64,000 nucleotides of DNA from Pseudomonas reinekei. Its GTDB lineage: Bacteria > Pseudomonadota > Gammaproteobacteria > Pseudomonadales > Pseudomonadaceae. This document shows, piece after piece, positions 19,323 through 28,437 of this stretch (its first letter is position 1; every line of letters starts with the position of its first letter). The stretch is from positions 418,447 to 482,446 of the forward strand of contig NZ_MSTQ01000003.1 of NCBI RefSeq assembly GCF_001945365.1, given 5' to 3'. Both the position numbers and the translations under genes were made by a program. Under the pieces are notes generated by a model, which was not told the origin of the DNA, made no database searches, and saw only the letters and a list, made by a program, of their open reading frames with translations.

Positions 19323-20768
19323 ATGCAATTGATCTGGCTGCGCAGCGACTTGCGCCTACATGACAACACCGCCCTCTCTGCCGCCGCTGCGGTTGGCCCG
19401 TGCGTGGCGGTGTATCTGCTGAGCCCGGAGCAATGGCTGGAACACGACGATGCGCCGTGCAAAGTGGATTTCTGGTTACGCAATCTCGGTGAGCTAAGCG
19501 TGGCGCTCGGCCAATTGAACATTCCCTTGCTGATCCGCACGGCTGCGCGCTGGGATGAAGCCCCGCAGGTGCTGCTCGACCTGTGCCGGCAATTAAACAT
19601 CGAGGCCGTGCACGTCAACGAGGAATACGGCATCCACGAAACCGACCGAGACGCTGCCGTTGCCGAAGCACTGGCAGGTCAAGGCATCGAATTCCACAGT
19701 TATCTGGATCAATTGCTGTTCAAACCGGGCAGTATCCTGACCAAAACCGGCTCGTACTTTCAGGTGTTCAGCCAGTTCCGCAAGGTCTGCTACGAGCGCC
19801 TGCACCGCGCCCTGCCGCGACTGGTCAGCGCGCCATTGGCACAGGCACCGCTGGAAATCCCCAGCGATCCGGTGCCCGCCAGTGTCAACGGGTTCGAGAC
19901 ACCGACCGCCAGCCTTCGGGCGCTGTGGCCCGCCGGTGAAACCGAGGCCCGGCACCGGCTCGAGACCTTCGCCGACACGCAGATCGACTATTACCAGAGC
20001 GAGCGCGATTTTCCGGCGAAACCCGGGACCAGTCAGCTCTCGCCTTATCTCGCTGCCGGCGTGATTTCACCGCGCCAATGCCTGCACACCGCACTGCAAA
20101 GCAATCAGGGCGAGTTCGAAAGCGGCAAGGCCGGCGCCGTCACCTGGATCAATGAACTGCTGTGGCGCGAATTCTATAAACATATTCTGGTGGGCTACCC
20201 GAGAGTCTCCCGTCACCGTGCCTTCCGCCCGGAAACCGAAGCACTGGCCTGGCGCCATGCGCCCGAAGAGCTCGCAGCCTGGCAGGAGGCCCGCACCGGA
20301 GTGCCAATCATTGATGCCGCCATGCGCCAACTGCTGGAAACCGGCTGGATGCACAACCGCCTGCGCATGGTGGTGGCGATGTTCCTGACCAAGAATCTGC
20401 TGATTGACTGGCGTGAGGGCGAGCGCTTTTTCATGCGTCACCTGATCGATGGCGACCTCGCCGCCAACAATGGCGGCTGGCAATGGAGTTCGTCCACGGG
20501 CACCGACTCCGCACCGTACTTCCGGATTTTCAACCCGTTGAGCCAGTCCGAAAAGTTCGACGCCGAAGGTGTGTTCATCAAGCACTGGCTGCCGGAACTG
20601 TCCGGACTGAACAAAAAAGAGCTGCACAACCCGGCACACCTCGGTGGATTGTTCGGCGTGGCGAACTATCCGTCTCCGATTGTCGACCTCAACGCGTCAC
20701 GGGCACGCGCCCTGGCTGCGTTCAAGAACCTGCCGACACGGCACAACGCCGGAGGCCTGCATGAGTAG
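19323..20768 (+). CDS. phrB: Deoxyribodipyrimidine photolyase (CPD class I)
   Basis: A 481-residue light-driven repair enzyme for cyclobutane pyrimidine dimers. The N-terminal antenna-binding Rossmann domain starts MQLIWLRSDLRLHDNTAL. The FAD-binding C-terminal domain has GTSQLSPYLAAGVISP, WINELLWREFYKH and the signature GGWQWSSSTGTDSAPYFRIF. Start ATG 19323 was preferred to the codon at 19302 because the family begins at M-x-L-x-W-x-R. It overlaps the next gene by eight bases. Confidence 0.96.
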   Translation: MQLIWLRSDLRLHDNTALSAAAAVGPCVAVYLLSPEQWLEHDDAPCKVDFWLRNLGELSVALGQLNIPLLIRTAARWDEAPQVLLDLCRQLNIEAVHVNEEYGIHETDRDAAVAEALAGQGIEFHSYLDQLLFKPGSILTKTGSYFQVFSQFRKVCYERLHRALPRLVSAPLAQAPLEIPSDPVPASVNGFETPTASLRALWPAGETEARHRLETFADTQIDYYQSERDFPAKPGTSQLSPYLAAGVISPRQCLHTALQSNQGEFESGKAGAVTWINELLWREFYKHILVGYPRVSRHRAFRPETEALAWRHAPEELAAWQEARTGVPIIDAAMRQLLETGWMHNRLRMVVAMFLTKNLLIDWREGERFFMRHLIDGDLAANNGGWQWSSSTGTDSAPYFRIFNPLSQSEKFDAEGVFIKHWLPELSGLNKKELHNPAHLGGLFGVANYPSPIVDLNASRARALAAFKNLPTRHNAGGLHE

Positions 20769-21183
20769 TTTCCTGCAACAGTTCGCCCGGCAGTTCGCAG
20801 AGCTGAATAAAGACAACCTGCATCGACTCAATGACCTCTATACCCAGGACGTGCGTTTTACCGATCCCTTGCACGAAGTCCAGGGCCTTGGGCAATTGCA
20901 CAGTTACTTCGCCGAGCTTTATTCCAACGTCAGTGAGCTGCGTTTCGACTTTCATGGTTTCGACCAGATCGCGGACGGTGAAGGTTATCTGCGCTGGGTG
21001 ATGAGCTACCGCCATCCGCGCCTAGCCGGCGGCCGGATAATTCGGGTCGACGGCTGCTCACACTTGCGCTGGCGCGACAAAGTTTATTGCCACCGCGATT
21101 ACTTCGATGCCGGGGCATTGCTTTATGAACATCTACCCGTGTTGGGTCGGGCCATTGCCTGGCTGAAAAGGAGAATGGGATGA
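20761..21183 (+). CDS. SnoaL-like/NTF2-fold protein
   Basis: A 140-residue single-domain protein with the NTF2/SnoaL pattern: LNDLYTQDVRFTDPLHEVQGLGQLHSYFAELY followed by beta strands ending CHRDYFDAGALLYEHLP. Such proteins bind small hydrophobic ligands or act as isomerase/cyclase-like enzymes. It overlaps photolyase upstream by eight bases and the SDR downstream by four, so it is part of the coupled operon. The substrate is unknown; lipid derivatives are plausible from context. Confidence 0.82.
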   Translation: MSSFLQQFARQFAELNKDNLHRLNDLYTQDVRFTDPLHEVQGLGQLHSYFAELYSNVSELRFDFHGFDQIADGEGYLRWVMSYRHPRLAGGRIIRVDGCSHLRWRDKVYCHRDYFDAGALLYEHLPVLGRAIAWLKRRMG

Positions 21184-21962
21184 GTCTTTCACCTCCACGG
21201 CGATATTGGCTGACCGGCGCCAGCAGCGGCATTGGCGCTGCACTGGCCGAGGAAATCCTCAAAAGCGGCGCGCACCTGGCTGTCAGCTCGCGATCACGGG
21301 CGCCGCTGGAAGTCTTGTCCCAGCGTTATCCAGGGCAAGTACTGGTGGTGGCAGGCGACCTGACCAACAGCCAGACCGTCAGGGAAATCGGTGAACAGAT
21401 TGCCGAGCAATGGGGTTCTCTGGATACGGTGATTCTCAACGCAGGCACCTGTGAGTACGTGGACGCCAAGCAGTTCGACGCCTCGATCATCGAGCACGTG
21501 GTACGCACCAATCTGATCGCCAGCAGCTATTGCATCGAAGCCGCCCTGCCACTGTTGCGCAAAGGCATCGCCCCGCACCTGGTGGGGGTGGCCAGTTCGG
21601 TGACCTACCTGCCGCTGCCACGGGCGGAAGCCTATGGCGCTTCGAAAGCCGGTTTGCGTTACCTGTTCGAGTCCTTGCGCATCGACCTGTCCCCGGAAGG
21701 TATTGAAGTCACCGTGGTCAGCCCTGGGTTCGTCGATACACCCTTGACGGCAAAAAACGACTTTCCCATGCCCCTGAGCTGGCCTGCGGACAAAGCCGCA
21801 CGGTACATCTTCGCCAAACTCCAGAATCGGCCGCTGGAGATCGCGTTTCCCGGGACGTTCATGGCAGTCCTGTGGCCCATGTCGAAATTGCCCGCCCGCC
21901 TGAAACTGGCGATCGGTAAACGCATGGTGCGCAGCAACCCGCCGATTAAGGATAAGCCGTGA
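21180..21962 (+). CDS. Short-chain dehydrogenase/reductase
   Basis: A 260-residue classical SDR with the cofactor motif TGASSGIG (residues 12-19), NAG (about 89-91), catalytic Ser near 140 and YGASK (Tyr and Lys about 152-156). The C-terminal part (FPGTFMAVLWPMSKLPARLKLAIGKRM) is hydrophobic and basic, consistent with membrane association, as in SDRs that act on lipids. It begins ATGA over the stop of the previous gene and ends in a GTGA overlap with the next. Confidence 0.88.
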   Translation: MSLSPPRRYWLTGASSGIGAALAEEILKSGAHLAVSSRSRAPLEVLSQRYPGQVLVVAGDLTNSQTVREIGEQIAEQWGSLDTVILNAGTCEYVDAKQFDASIIEHVVRTNLIASSYCIEAALPLLRKGIAPHLVGVASSVTYLPLPRAEAYGASKAGLRYLFESLRIDLSPEGIEVTVVSPGFVDTPLTAKNDFPMPLSWPADKAARYIFAKLQNRPLEIAFPGTFMAVLWPMSKLPARLKLAIGKRMVRSNPPIKDKP

Positions 21963-23206
21963 AAATTGCCATTATCGGTAGCGGCATCTCAGGCTTGACC
22001 TGCGCCTACCTGCTCAATCGTAGACACGAGATCACCCTGTTCGAATCCAGCGATCGTGTTGGCGGTCATACCCACACCAAAAACGTGACGGTCGATGGCC
22101 AGCGTTATGCGGTAGATACCGGTTTTATCGTATTCAATGACTGGACCTACCCCAATTTCATTCGCCTGCTCGGCCAGCTGGGCGTGGGGTTCAAACCCAC
22201 AGAAATGAGCTTTTCGGTCACCGACCCCGACAGCGGTCTCGAGTACAACGGCAACAACTTCAACAGCCTTTTCGCCCAGCGAAGCAATCTACTGTCGCCG
22301 GGATTCTGGGGCATGCTGCGCGATATTCTGCGGTTCAACAAAGAAGCCCTGCGCGACCTGGAGCAACAACGGATCAAGCCCGGCACCACCCTCAACGACT
22401 ATCTACAGGCCGGCCGCTACGGCGAGCGTTTCATCCTGCATTACATCGTGCCCATGGGTTCGGCGATCTGGTCGATGCCGATGGCCGACATGCTGGCTTT
22501 CCCGTTGCAATTGTTTGTGCGGTTTTTCAAGAACCATGGCCTGCTGTCTGTCAGCAATCGCCCGCAATGGCAGGTGATCGAAGGTGGTTCAGCGGCCTAC
22601 GTCGCGCCGTTGACGGCTGGTTTTAGCCACAACATTCGCCTCAACTGCCCGGTAACGCGGGTCGAACGCGACGCAGAGGGCGTGGTTATCCACAGCGCCG
22701 GCGTCAGCGAGCGTTTCGACAAGGTGGTGTTCGCCTGCCACAGCGATCAGGCCTTGAAACTGTTGGCCGCACCGAGCGATGCCGAACAATCGATCCTCGG
22801 CGCCTTGCCCTACGCCGACAATGAAGTTGTGCTGCACACCGACACACGCCTGTTGCCCGAACGAAAACTTGCATGGGCCAGCTGGAATTTTCGCCTGGTG
22901 GGCTCCGGCCATACACATGCCGCCGTGACCTACGACATGAACATCCTGCAGGGTATCCAGAGCGACACAACGTTCTGTGTCAGCCTCAACCAGAGCGCAG
23001 CCATCGATCCTGCCAAGGTGCTCGCCCGGTTCACCTATGCCCACCCGCAATTCAGCTTGGCATCGGTGGCCGCACAGGCGCGCTGGGAAGAGTTGAACGG
23101 TGCGCAACATACCTACTACTGCGGCGCCTATTGGGCCAACGGCTTCCATGAAGACGGTGTTGTCAGCGCCTTGCGAGTTGCCGGTTCGTTTGGAGAAACC
23201 CTGTGA
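21959..23206 (+). CDS. FAD-dependent amine-oxidase-like protein (UfaO-like family)
   Basis: A 415-residue flavoprotein. The FAD fingerprint IAIIGSGISGLTCAYLL lies at the very N-terminus, and the ESSDRVGGHTHTKNV segment is the usual second motif of amine-oxidase-like NAD(P)-binding proteins. Homologues cluster with DUF1365 and CFA-synthase-like genes in many bacteria; in Rhodobacter related proteins act on methylated unsaturated fatty acids during furan fatty acid formation. The start is GTG 21959, coupled to the SDR stop. A desaturase or oxygenase-type action on membrane lipids is inferred. Confidence 0.82.
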   Translation: MKIAIIGSGISGLTCAYLLNRRHEITLFESSDRVGGHTHTKNVTVDGQRYAVDTGFIVFNDWTYPNFIRLLGQLGVGFKPTEMSFSVTDPDSGLEYNGNNFNSLFAQRSNLLSPGFWGMLRDILRFNKEALRDLEQQRIKPGTTLNDYLQAGRYGERFILHYIVPMGSAIWSMPMADMLAFPLQLFVRFFKNHGLLSVSNRPQWQVIEGGSAAYVAPLTAGFSHNIRLNCPVTRVERDAEGVVIHSAGVSERFDKVVFACHSDQALKLLAAPSDAEQSILGALPYADNEVVLHTDTRLLPERKLAWASWNFRLVGSGHTHAAVTYDMNILQGIQSDTTFCVSLNQSAAIDPAKVLARFTYAHPQFSLASVAAQARWEELNGAQHTYYCGAYWANGFHEDGVVSALRVAGSFGETL

Positions 23207-24018
23207 ACAGCGCGCTTTATAGCGGCTGGATCGCCCATCGGCGTTTTAGCCCACGGGCTCATCAGTTCCGTTACCGCATCGGCCTGTTGTACCTGGACCT
23301 CGACGAACAGCAAACCGTGTTCGGCCTGTCGCGCCTGTCAGGCTTGAGCCGCTTCGCACCGTTTTCGTTTCGAGAAACCGACTACCTCAAGACTTACACC
23401 GGCCGAGGCATACGCCTGGTCGACGCGGTGCGGCAACAGGTGGGCGAGGCCATCGGGCATGTGCCGCAAGGCTCGGTCTGCTTGCTGACCCAGCCCCGCA
23501 GCTGGGGCCTGTCGTTCAACCCGGTGAGTTTTTTTTATTGCCATGAGGCCGACGGCCAATTGGCGGCGATTGTCTGCGAAGTCACCAACACCCCTTGGCG
23601 CGAGCGCTATCACTACGTGTTGCCCGCCAAAGCCCCCGAAGACCTATCGGATTTCCATCAACACTTCTCTGTGCCCAAAGCCTTTCACGTCTCGCCGTTT
23701 CTGCCCCGTGATATCCAGTACCGCATGAGCTTCAGCCCGGTCGCGAAACGGATCGGTGTGCACATGGCTGACTGGCAGGGAGAAAAAAAACTTTTCGATG
23801 CCACGCTCAGCCTCAAACGCGAACCCCTTGATCGCGCCAGCCTGCACCGTTACTTGCGGCGCTTCCCGTGGATGACCGCAAAAACTGCGCTGGCGATTTA
23901 TTGGCAAGCCCTGCGCCTGTTGCTCAAGCGCTTGCCGTTATTTGCTCATCGGGCTGCCGATGGCAGCTTTCAGACCGCCACTGTTCCCCCCAAGGACCGC
24001 CGCCATGAAATCCTCTAG
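23203..24018 (+). CDS. DUF1365 family protein
   Basis: A 271-residue protein beginning MNSALYSGWIAHRRFSPRAHQFRYRIGLLYLDLDE, with the conserved SFNPVSFFYCHEADGQLAAIVCEVTNTPWRERYHYV region of DUF1365. The family is nearly always next to an amine-oxidase-like flavoprotein and a CFA-synthase-like enzyme, as here, and is presumed to help modify lipid acyl chains. GTG 23203 overlaps the previous stop, and the last 14 bases overlap the next gene. Confidence 0.88.
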   Translation: MNSALYSGWIAHRRFSPRAHQFRYRIGLLYLDLDEQQTVFGLSRLSGLSRFAPFSFRETDYLKTYTGRGIRLVDAVRQQVGEAIGHVPQGSVCLLTQPRSWGLSFNPVSFFYCHEADGQLAAIVCEVTNTPWRERYHYVLPAKAPEDLSDFHQHFSVPKAFHVSPFLPRDIQYRMSFSPVAKRIGVHMADWQGEKKLFDATLSLKREPLDRASLHRYLRRFPWMTAKTALAIYWQALRLLLKRLPLFAHRAADGSFQTATVPPKDRRHEIL

Positions 24019-25276
24019 CCTTACGCTCAAAGCCAGTCTGTTCGGTACCCATGGTTTGAGCGGATCGTTGCTGCGCCGAGGCGTGCTTCGGCAACTGGCG
24101 CAGCTCAAACACGGTCAATTGATACTGATCGAAGACGGGGAACGGCATGCGTTCGGCAGCGCCGGCAGCCCGCTGGTGGGGGAAGTCCATATCCTCAATG
24201 CGGCCGTCTGGGGACTGGTGGCCAGCAAGGGTTCGATTGGCGCAGCCGAGGCGTTCATTCATGGGTATTGGAGCTCACCGGATTTGACCGCAGTGGTCCG
24301 CGTGTTCGTCAGCAACCTTGAGGTGCTCGATGCCCTCGAAGGCGGCCTGGCAAAACTGAGTCGACCACTGATCCAGGGCCTGCATTGGCTGAATCGCAAT
24401 ACACGCAAGGGTTCGCAGAAAAACATCGCCGCTCACTACGATCTGGGCAATGAGCTGTTCGAACAGTTTCTCGACCCGACCATGATGTATTCGGCCGCGC
24501 AATTCCTGCGTGCCGACGACAGCCTGGAGCAGGCGCAACTGAACAAACTGGAGCGCATTTGCCAGAAACTTGCGCTGAAACCCACAGACCACCTGTTGGA
24601 AATCGGCACCGGCTGGGGCAGCATGGCCCTGTACGCCGCGCAGACATACGGTTGCAAAGTCACCACCACCACGCTCTCCAAGGAGCAGTACGCCTTCACC
24701 GCAAAACGCATTGAAGCGCTGGGACTGCAAGACCAGGTCACGTTGTTGCTCAAGGACTACCGCGATCTCACCGGCCAATACGACAAACTGGTCTCCATCG
24801 AGATGATCGAGGCGGTCGGCCATCGCTTCCTGCCGACGTACTTCAAGCAATGTGCGCACCTGCTCAAGAGCAACGGCCTGATGCTGTTGCAGGCCATCAC
24901 CATCCGCGATCAGCGCTACGAGCAGGCCAAGGACAACGTCGACTTTATCCAGCGCTACATCTTCCCCGGCGGCGCGCTGCCCTGCGTCCAGAAAATGCTC
25001 GAGATTGTCGGTCGCGACACCGACATGAACCTGCTGCACATGGAGGATTTCGGTTTGCACTACGCCCGGACGTTGCGCTTATGGCACGAGAACTTTCGTG
25101 GCGCCCAGAGCCGCTTGATCGAATTGGGCTACGACGATTACTTCCTGCGTCTATGGGAGTATTACCTGTGCTACTGCGAAGGCGGCTTCCTTGAGCGCAC
25201 CATCGGTACCGCGCAATTGCTCCTGGCCAAGCCGTCTGCAATCACCGCGCCACTGCTCGGCCGTTTCGATGCTTGA
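24005..25276 (+). CDS. CFA-synthase-like SAM methyltransferase
   Basis: A 423-residue homologue of cyclopropane-fatty-acyl-phospholipid synthase. The SAM motif LEIGTGWGS is at residues 198-206. Compared with E. coli Cfa active-site residues as I recall them, Glu239 and Tyr317 are kept (E269, Y353), but Cys139 is Ala (YSAAQ, A164) and His266 is Gln (LLQAIT, Q296). These two belong to the bicarbonate site needed for ring closure, so the enzyme may methylate the double bond without making a cyclopropane. ATG 24005 overlaps the DUF1365 end. Confidence 0.87.
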   Translation: MKSSSLTLKASLFGTHGLSGSLLRRGVLRQLAQLKHGQLILIEDGERHAFGSAGSPLVGEVHILNAAVWGLVASKGSIGAAEAFIHGYWSSPDLTAVVRVFVSNLEVLDALEGGLAKLSRPLIQGLHWLNRNTRKGSQKNIAAHYDLGNELFEQFLDPTMMYSAAQFLRADDSLEQAQLNKLERICQKLALKPTDHLLEIGTGWGSMALYAAQTYGCKVTTTTLSKEQYAFTAKRIEALGLQDQVTLLLKDYRDLTGQYDKLVSIEMIEAVGHRFLPTYFKQCAHLLKSNGLMLLQAITIRDQRYEQAKDNVDFIQRYIFPGGALPCVQKMLEIVGRDTDMNLLHMEDFGLHYARTLRLWHENFRGAQSRLIELGYDDYFLRLWEYYLCYCEGGFLERTIGTAQLLLAKPSAITAPLLGRFDA

Positions 25277-25772
25277 ACGTCTGGCCAATGCATTGTTGTT
25301 CCAGCTCGGCTGGTTCGCGTGCGTGATGGGTGGCAACAGCCTGTGGCTGCTGGTGGCGCTGGCGGCGCTGGTGATTCATCTGTTGTGGATAAGCAGTTGG
25401 GGGCGAGAAGGTCGGCTGATCCTCAGTGTGGTGGTGCTCGGCACGGCTGTGGACAGTTTTCTGCGCTGGCTGGGCGTGTTCGAATTCAAAGACCTTTCGC
25501 CCTTGATTCCCCTGTGGCTGATGTTGCTTTGGGCATTGTTGGCAACTACGTTGCGCCACTGCCTGCGCTGGAGTGCCAGTCCGATGTGGCGGGCAAGCCT
25601 GCTGGGCGCGGTGGGCGGTCCACTGTCGTATTACGCCGGCGGACAATTGGCTGGGGTGAGATTCCCCTTCGGCGTACTACCCACCCTGATCGGCATCGGC
25701 CTGCTCTGGGCGCTGCTGTTTCCGCTGCTGCATGTGATGGCCGCCCGTGTCAAACCTGTCGTCGACGACTAG
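25269..25772 (+). CDS. DUF2878 membrane protein
   Basis: A 167-residue integral membrane protein with about five hydrophobic segments (LLVALAALVIHLLWI, LILSVVVLGTAVDSFL, LIPLWLMLLWALLA, and two near the C-terminus). It fits DUF2878, whose members usually end operons with CFA-synthase-like and DUF1365 genes. Start ATG 25269 overlaps the methyltransferase stop by eight bases. It is the last gene of the coupled operon; a small cysteine-cluster gene follows after 52 bp. Confidence 0.82.
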   Translation: MLERLANALLFQLGWFACVMGGNSLWLLVALAALVIHLLWISSWGREGRLILSVVVLGTAVDSFLRWLGVFEFKDLSPLIPLWLMLLWALLATTLRHCLRWSASPMWRASLLGAVGGPLSYYAGGQLAGVRFPFGVLPTLIGIGLLWALLFPLLHVMAARVKPVVDD

Positions 25773-25824
25773 CGTCCGTCAGCGCTTTCACACAGCACCG
25801 GGCCACTGCCTTACACTGCGCGCC

Positions 25825-26130
25825 ATGAAAACCATCCCTCACACGCAAATCGCCACGCCCGCGGTGACCTGCTCGACCTGCGCCGCCTGTTGCTGCCAGC
25901 TCGAAGTCATGTTGATCACCGACACCGGCGTGCCCGAACGGTATATCGACACCGATGACTGGGGTGGGGAAGTCATGCTGCGCCTGGATGACGGCTGGTG
26001 CGCCGCGCTGGATCGCAACACGATGATGTGCACCATCTACGAAAAACGCCCGCTGATCTGTCGAGAGTTCGAGATGGGGGCACCGGAGTGCATTGAGGAA
26101 CGCCAGGGGATTTCCACGGCGTATCGCTGA
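25825..26130 (+). CDS. YkgJ family cysteine-cluster protein
   Basis: A 101-residue protein with the YkgJ pattern: N-terminal TCSTCAACCC, then a central DDGWCAALDRNTMMCTIYEKRPLICREFEMG with the remaining cysteines. The spaced cysteines are thought to bind zinc or an Fe-S cluster. No function is known. Start ATG 25825; the 52-bp gap from the previous gene leaves open whether it belongs to the light-type operon. Confidence 0.85.
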   Translation: MKTIPHTQIATPAVTCSTCAACCCQLEVMLITDTGVPERYIDTDDWGGEVMLRLDDGWCAALDRNTMMCTIYEKRPLICREFEMGAPECIEERQGISTAYR

Positions 26131-26150
26131 AGTTGAAGCCAACTTGCCCC

Positions 26151-26244
26151 TGTGGGAGCGAGCTTGCTCGCGATAGCGGTTTCAGATTCAACATTGATGC
26201 TGGCTGACAGACCGTTATCGCGAGCAAGTTCTCTTCTACATGGG
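26151..26244. repeat. REP pair (REPIN)
   Basis: TGTGGGAGCGAGCTTGCTCGCG-AT at the left and an inverted, partly degraded copy (ATCGCGAGCAAGTTCTCTTCTACA) at the right, between convergent genes. Confidence 0.8.
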
Positions 26245-26259
26245 TTGTGAGTATCGAGC

Positions 26260-26778
26260 TTACAACGGCATCGTGTAATGCAATGCGTAACTCTCTACAC
26301 CATCGTTAGGACTGCTGATCCCGGCGTTGGAATAGTGCGTCGCTCTAACGCCGACTTCATGTCCGCCGGCAAAGCGCAGGCCGACACCGAAGCGATCCTC
26401 GAACTGAAACGAACTACCGAGATCGTTGTTTTCGATTTCGGTGTCGGAGAACAACGCCACGCCAACTCCAAGTTCGACGTACGGCTTGACGTTCTCGCCG
26501 GCAAACTCGTAAACAAACACGGGAGAGAACGACAGGCTGTTATTGCTGGAGGTTTTGTCGCCTTCCCAGTAGGTGTAGGCACCGCTCCAGTAACCGGTCA
26601 GTCGACCCACGTCGCTCTGCCACCAGCTCTTGTCCCAGTCCAATTGCATGCCCAGGCGATAAGTCATGGTCGACTCGCCGGTCTGGCCGACCGCGAACTC
26701 CACGCCTGCAGCCTGCGCAGTGTAACTTTGCCCCATTAGTGCGGCCGCAATCGCGGCCAAGCAGAATAGTCGCTTCAT
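26260..26778 (-). CDS. pagL: Lipid A 3-O-deacylase
   Basis: A 172-residue outer-membrane beta-barrel enzyme that removes the 3-O-linked acyl chain from lipid A. The signal peptide is cleaved near residue 23 (TAQA-AG). Catalytic residues are in place: His148 and Ser150 in ATHYSNAGI and Glu162 in NDGVESY, with the same spacing as His126, Ser128 and Glu140 of P. aeruginosa PagL. The protein ends in an aromatic beta strand (YALHYTMPL). Start ATG 26778; the longer frame to 26826 adds a Lys-rich stretch before the signal and is rejected. Confidence 0.92.
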   Translation of the reverse strand: MKRLFCLAAIAAALMGQSYTAQAAGVEFAVGQTGESTMTYRLGMQLDWDKSWWQSDVGRLTGYWSGAYTYWEGDKTSSNNSLSFSPVFVYEFAGENVKPYVELGVGVALFSDTEIENNDLGSSFQFEDRFGVGLRFAGGHEVGVRATHYSNAGISSPNDGVESYALHYTMPL

Positions 26779-26897
26779 AGAAACATCCTTTTCCGAACGA
26801 TTTCGTTTGGTTTTTTTGTTGCTCAACGCACACAGCTATAGAAGTCGACGGTTAAACAGAAGTTCACCCCAATTGGAGGAATTACTCCAATTCCCAC

Positions 26898-27689
26898 TCA
26901 CCCTTCAAAGCTTCGCACAACCCCGGTTGTATTCCATAGTGTCGGCAGAATATTTGCGAAATGTTCTGTATTGGCGCTGGTCCAGAACTGAGCGGCGCGC
27001 GCTGGCCCGTCCGCCAGCAACTCACGTTCGGCCAGCAGACGCTGAAGTTGACGAGCGACGGCGGCACCGGTGTCGATCAGACTGATGTCATCCGGGATCA
27101 TCTCCCTCAGCAACGACTTGAGAAACGGATAGTGAGTGCATCCCAGAATGATGGTGTCAGCGCCTTCGGCAAGCAGTGGCCGAACATAGCGTTCCAGCAA
27201 CAGGCGCAACGCCGGACTGTGTAGATCGCCGTTCTCGATCAACTCCACCAATCCCGGGCAAGGTTGGGTGATCACCCGAACATCGGTGGCGAAACGGTCG
27301 AGCAGCGCGGCGAACTTGGCGCTCTGCAAAGTACCGGTCGTGGCCAGCACCCCGACCACGCCACTGCGGGTGGCGGCGGCCGCCGGTTTGACCGCTGGTT
27401 CCATACCGACGATGGGCCACTGCGGATAATCGCGGCGCAGATCGGCAACGCCGGCAACCGTTGCAGTGTTACAGGCCAGCACCAGAGCCTTGGCGCCCTG
27501 GCGCTGGAAGAACCTGGCCATGACGCTGCAGCGCTGGCGGATGAATTCCGGGGTCTTCTCGCCGTAAGGGATATTCCCGCAATCGGCGACGTACATGAGC
27601 GTTTCGTCAGGCAGCAAACGCTGGATCTCGGCCAGCACCGAAAGCCCACCGACGCCGGAGTCGAATACGCCGATGGGCGCTTCACGCAT
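26898..27689 (-). CDS. murI: Glutamate racemase
   Basis: A 263-residue enzyme making D-glutamate for peptidoglycan. The N-terminal [14 protein letters not shown] carries the first acid/Ser site; the two catalytic cysteines lie in [13 protein letters not shown] and [11 protein letters not shown]. It is the last gene of the hemA-prfA-prmC-moeB-murI operon, and its start overlaps the end of moeB by eight bases. ATG 27689 fits the family N-terminus; the upstream in-frame codon at 27764 lies deep within moeB. Confidence 0.96.
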   Translation of the reverse strand: MREAPIGVFDSGVGGLSVLAEIQRLLPDETLMYVADCGNIPYGEKTPEFIRQRCSVMARFFQRQGAKALVLACNTATVAGVADLRRDYPQWPIVGMEPAVKPAAAATRSGVVGVLATTGTLQSAKFAALLDRFATDVRVITQPCPGLVELIENGDLHSPALRLLLERYVRPLLAEGADTIILGCTHYPFLKSLLREMIPDDISLIDTGAAVARQLQRLLAERELLADGPARAAQFWTSANTEHFANILPTLWNTTGVVRSFEG

Positions 27690-28437
27690 GCTTTGGCCCA
27701 CAGACGCTGCAGCCAGGATCGCGCTTGACCCGCAACTCACGGAAGCGTGAGCCCAAGGCGTCAATCAACAACAGGCGCCCTACCAGCGGTTCACCGAACC
27801 CCGCCAGCAACTTCAGCGCTTCGAGGGCTTGCAGGCTGCCGACCAGGCCCACCAACGGGCCAACCACGCCGGCTTCGCTGCAGGTCAATTCGGCTTCGCT
27901 GCCGTGCCCGTATAGACAGTGGTAGCACGGACTTTCCGGGCGGCGCGGGTCGAACACCGACAACTGCCCTTCCAGACGAATCGCCGCGCCGCTGACAAGG
28001 GGTTTGGCACCAGCCACACAAGCGGCGTTGACCGCTTCACGGGTGGAGAAATTGTCGGAACAGTCCAGCACCAGATCCACGCCGGCCACGGCTGCGGCCA
28101 GTGAATCTTCGTCCAGCGCCGCGCGATGGGCGACCAGCCGAATCTCGGGGTTGATGGCCGTCAGGCGCTTGATCGCCGAATCCACCTTGCTCATGCCGAC
28201 GCTGTCGGTGTCATGGATGATCTGGCGTTGCAGGTTGGTCAGGTCGACGGTGTCGAAGTCCGCCAGGTGCATTTCACCCACACCCGCTGCCGCCAGATAC
28301 AGCGCCACCGGCGCACCGAGACCGCCGAGGCCGACGATCAGTACGCGACTTTCCTTTAATCGCAACTGACCGTCGATATCGATGTGCTGCAACAGAATCT
28401 GCCGGCTGTAGCGCAGCAATTCCTGATCATTCAGCAT
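27682..28437 (-). CDS. moeB: Molybdopterin-synthase adenylyltransferase
   Basis: A 251-residue E1-like enzyme that adenylates the C-terminal glycine of MoaD in molybdenum cofactor synthesis. The ATP-binding [19 protein letters not shown] is at about residues 36-54; the adenylation region [15 protein letters not shown] follows; zinc-binding CxxC pairs are CYHC (near 173) and CSVC at the C-terminus. There is no rhodanese domain. It overlaps prmC by seven bases. Confidence 0.94.
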   Translation of the reverse strand: MLNDQELLRYSRQILLQHIDIDGQLRLKESRVLIVGLGGLGAPVALYLAAAGVGEMHLADFDTVDLTNLQRQIIHDTDSVGMSKVDSAIKRLTAINPEIRLVAHRAALDEDSLAAAVAGVDLVLDCSDNFSTREAVNAACVAGAKPLVSGAAIRLEGQLSVFDPRRPESPCYHCLYGHGSEAELTCSEAGVVGPLVGLVGSLQALEALKLLAGFGEPLVGRLLLIDALGSRFRELRVKRDPGCSVCGPKHA

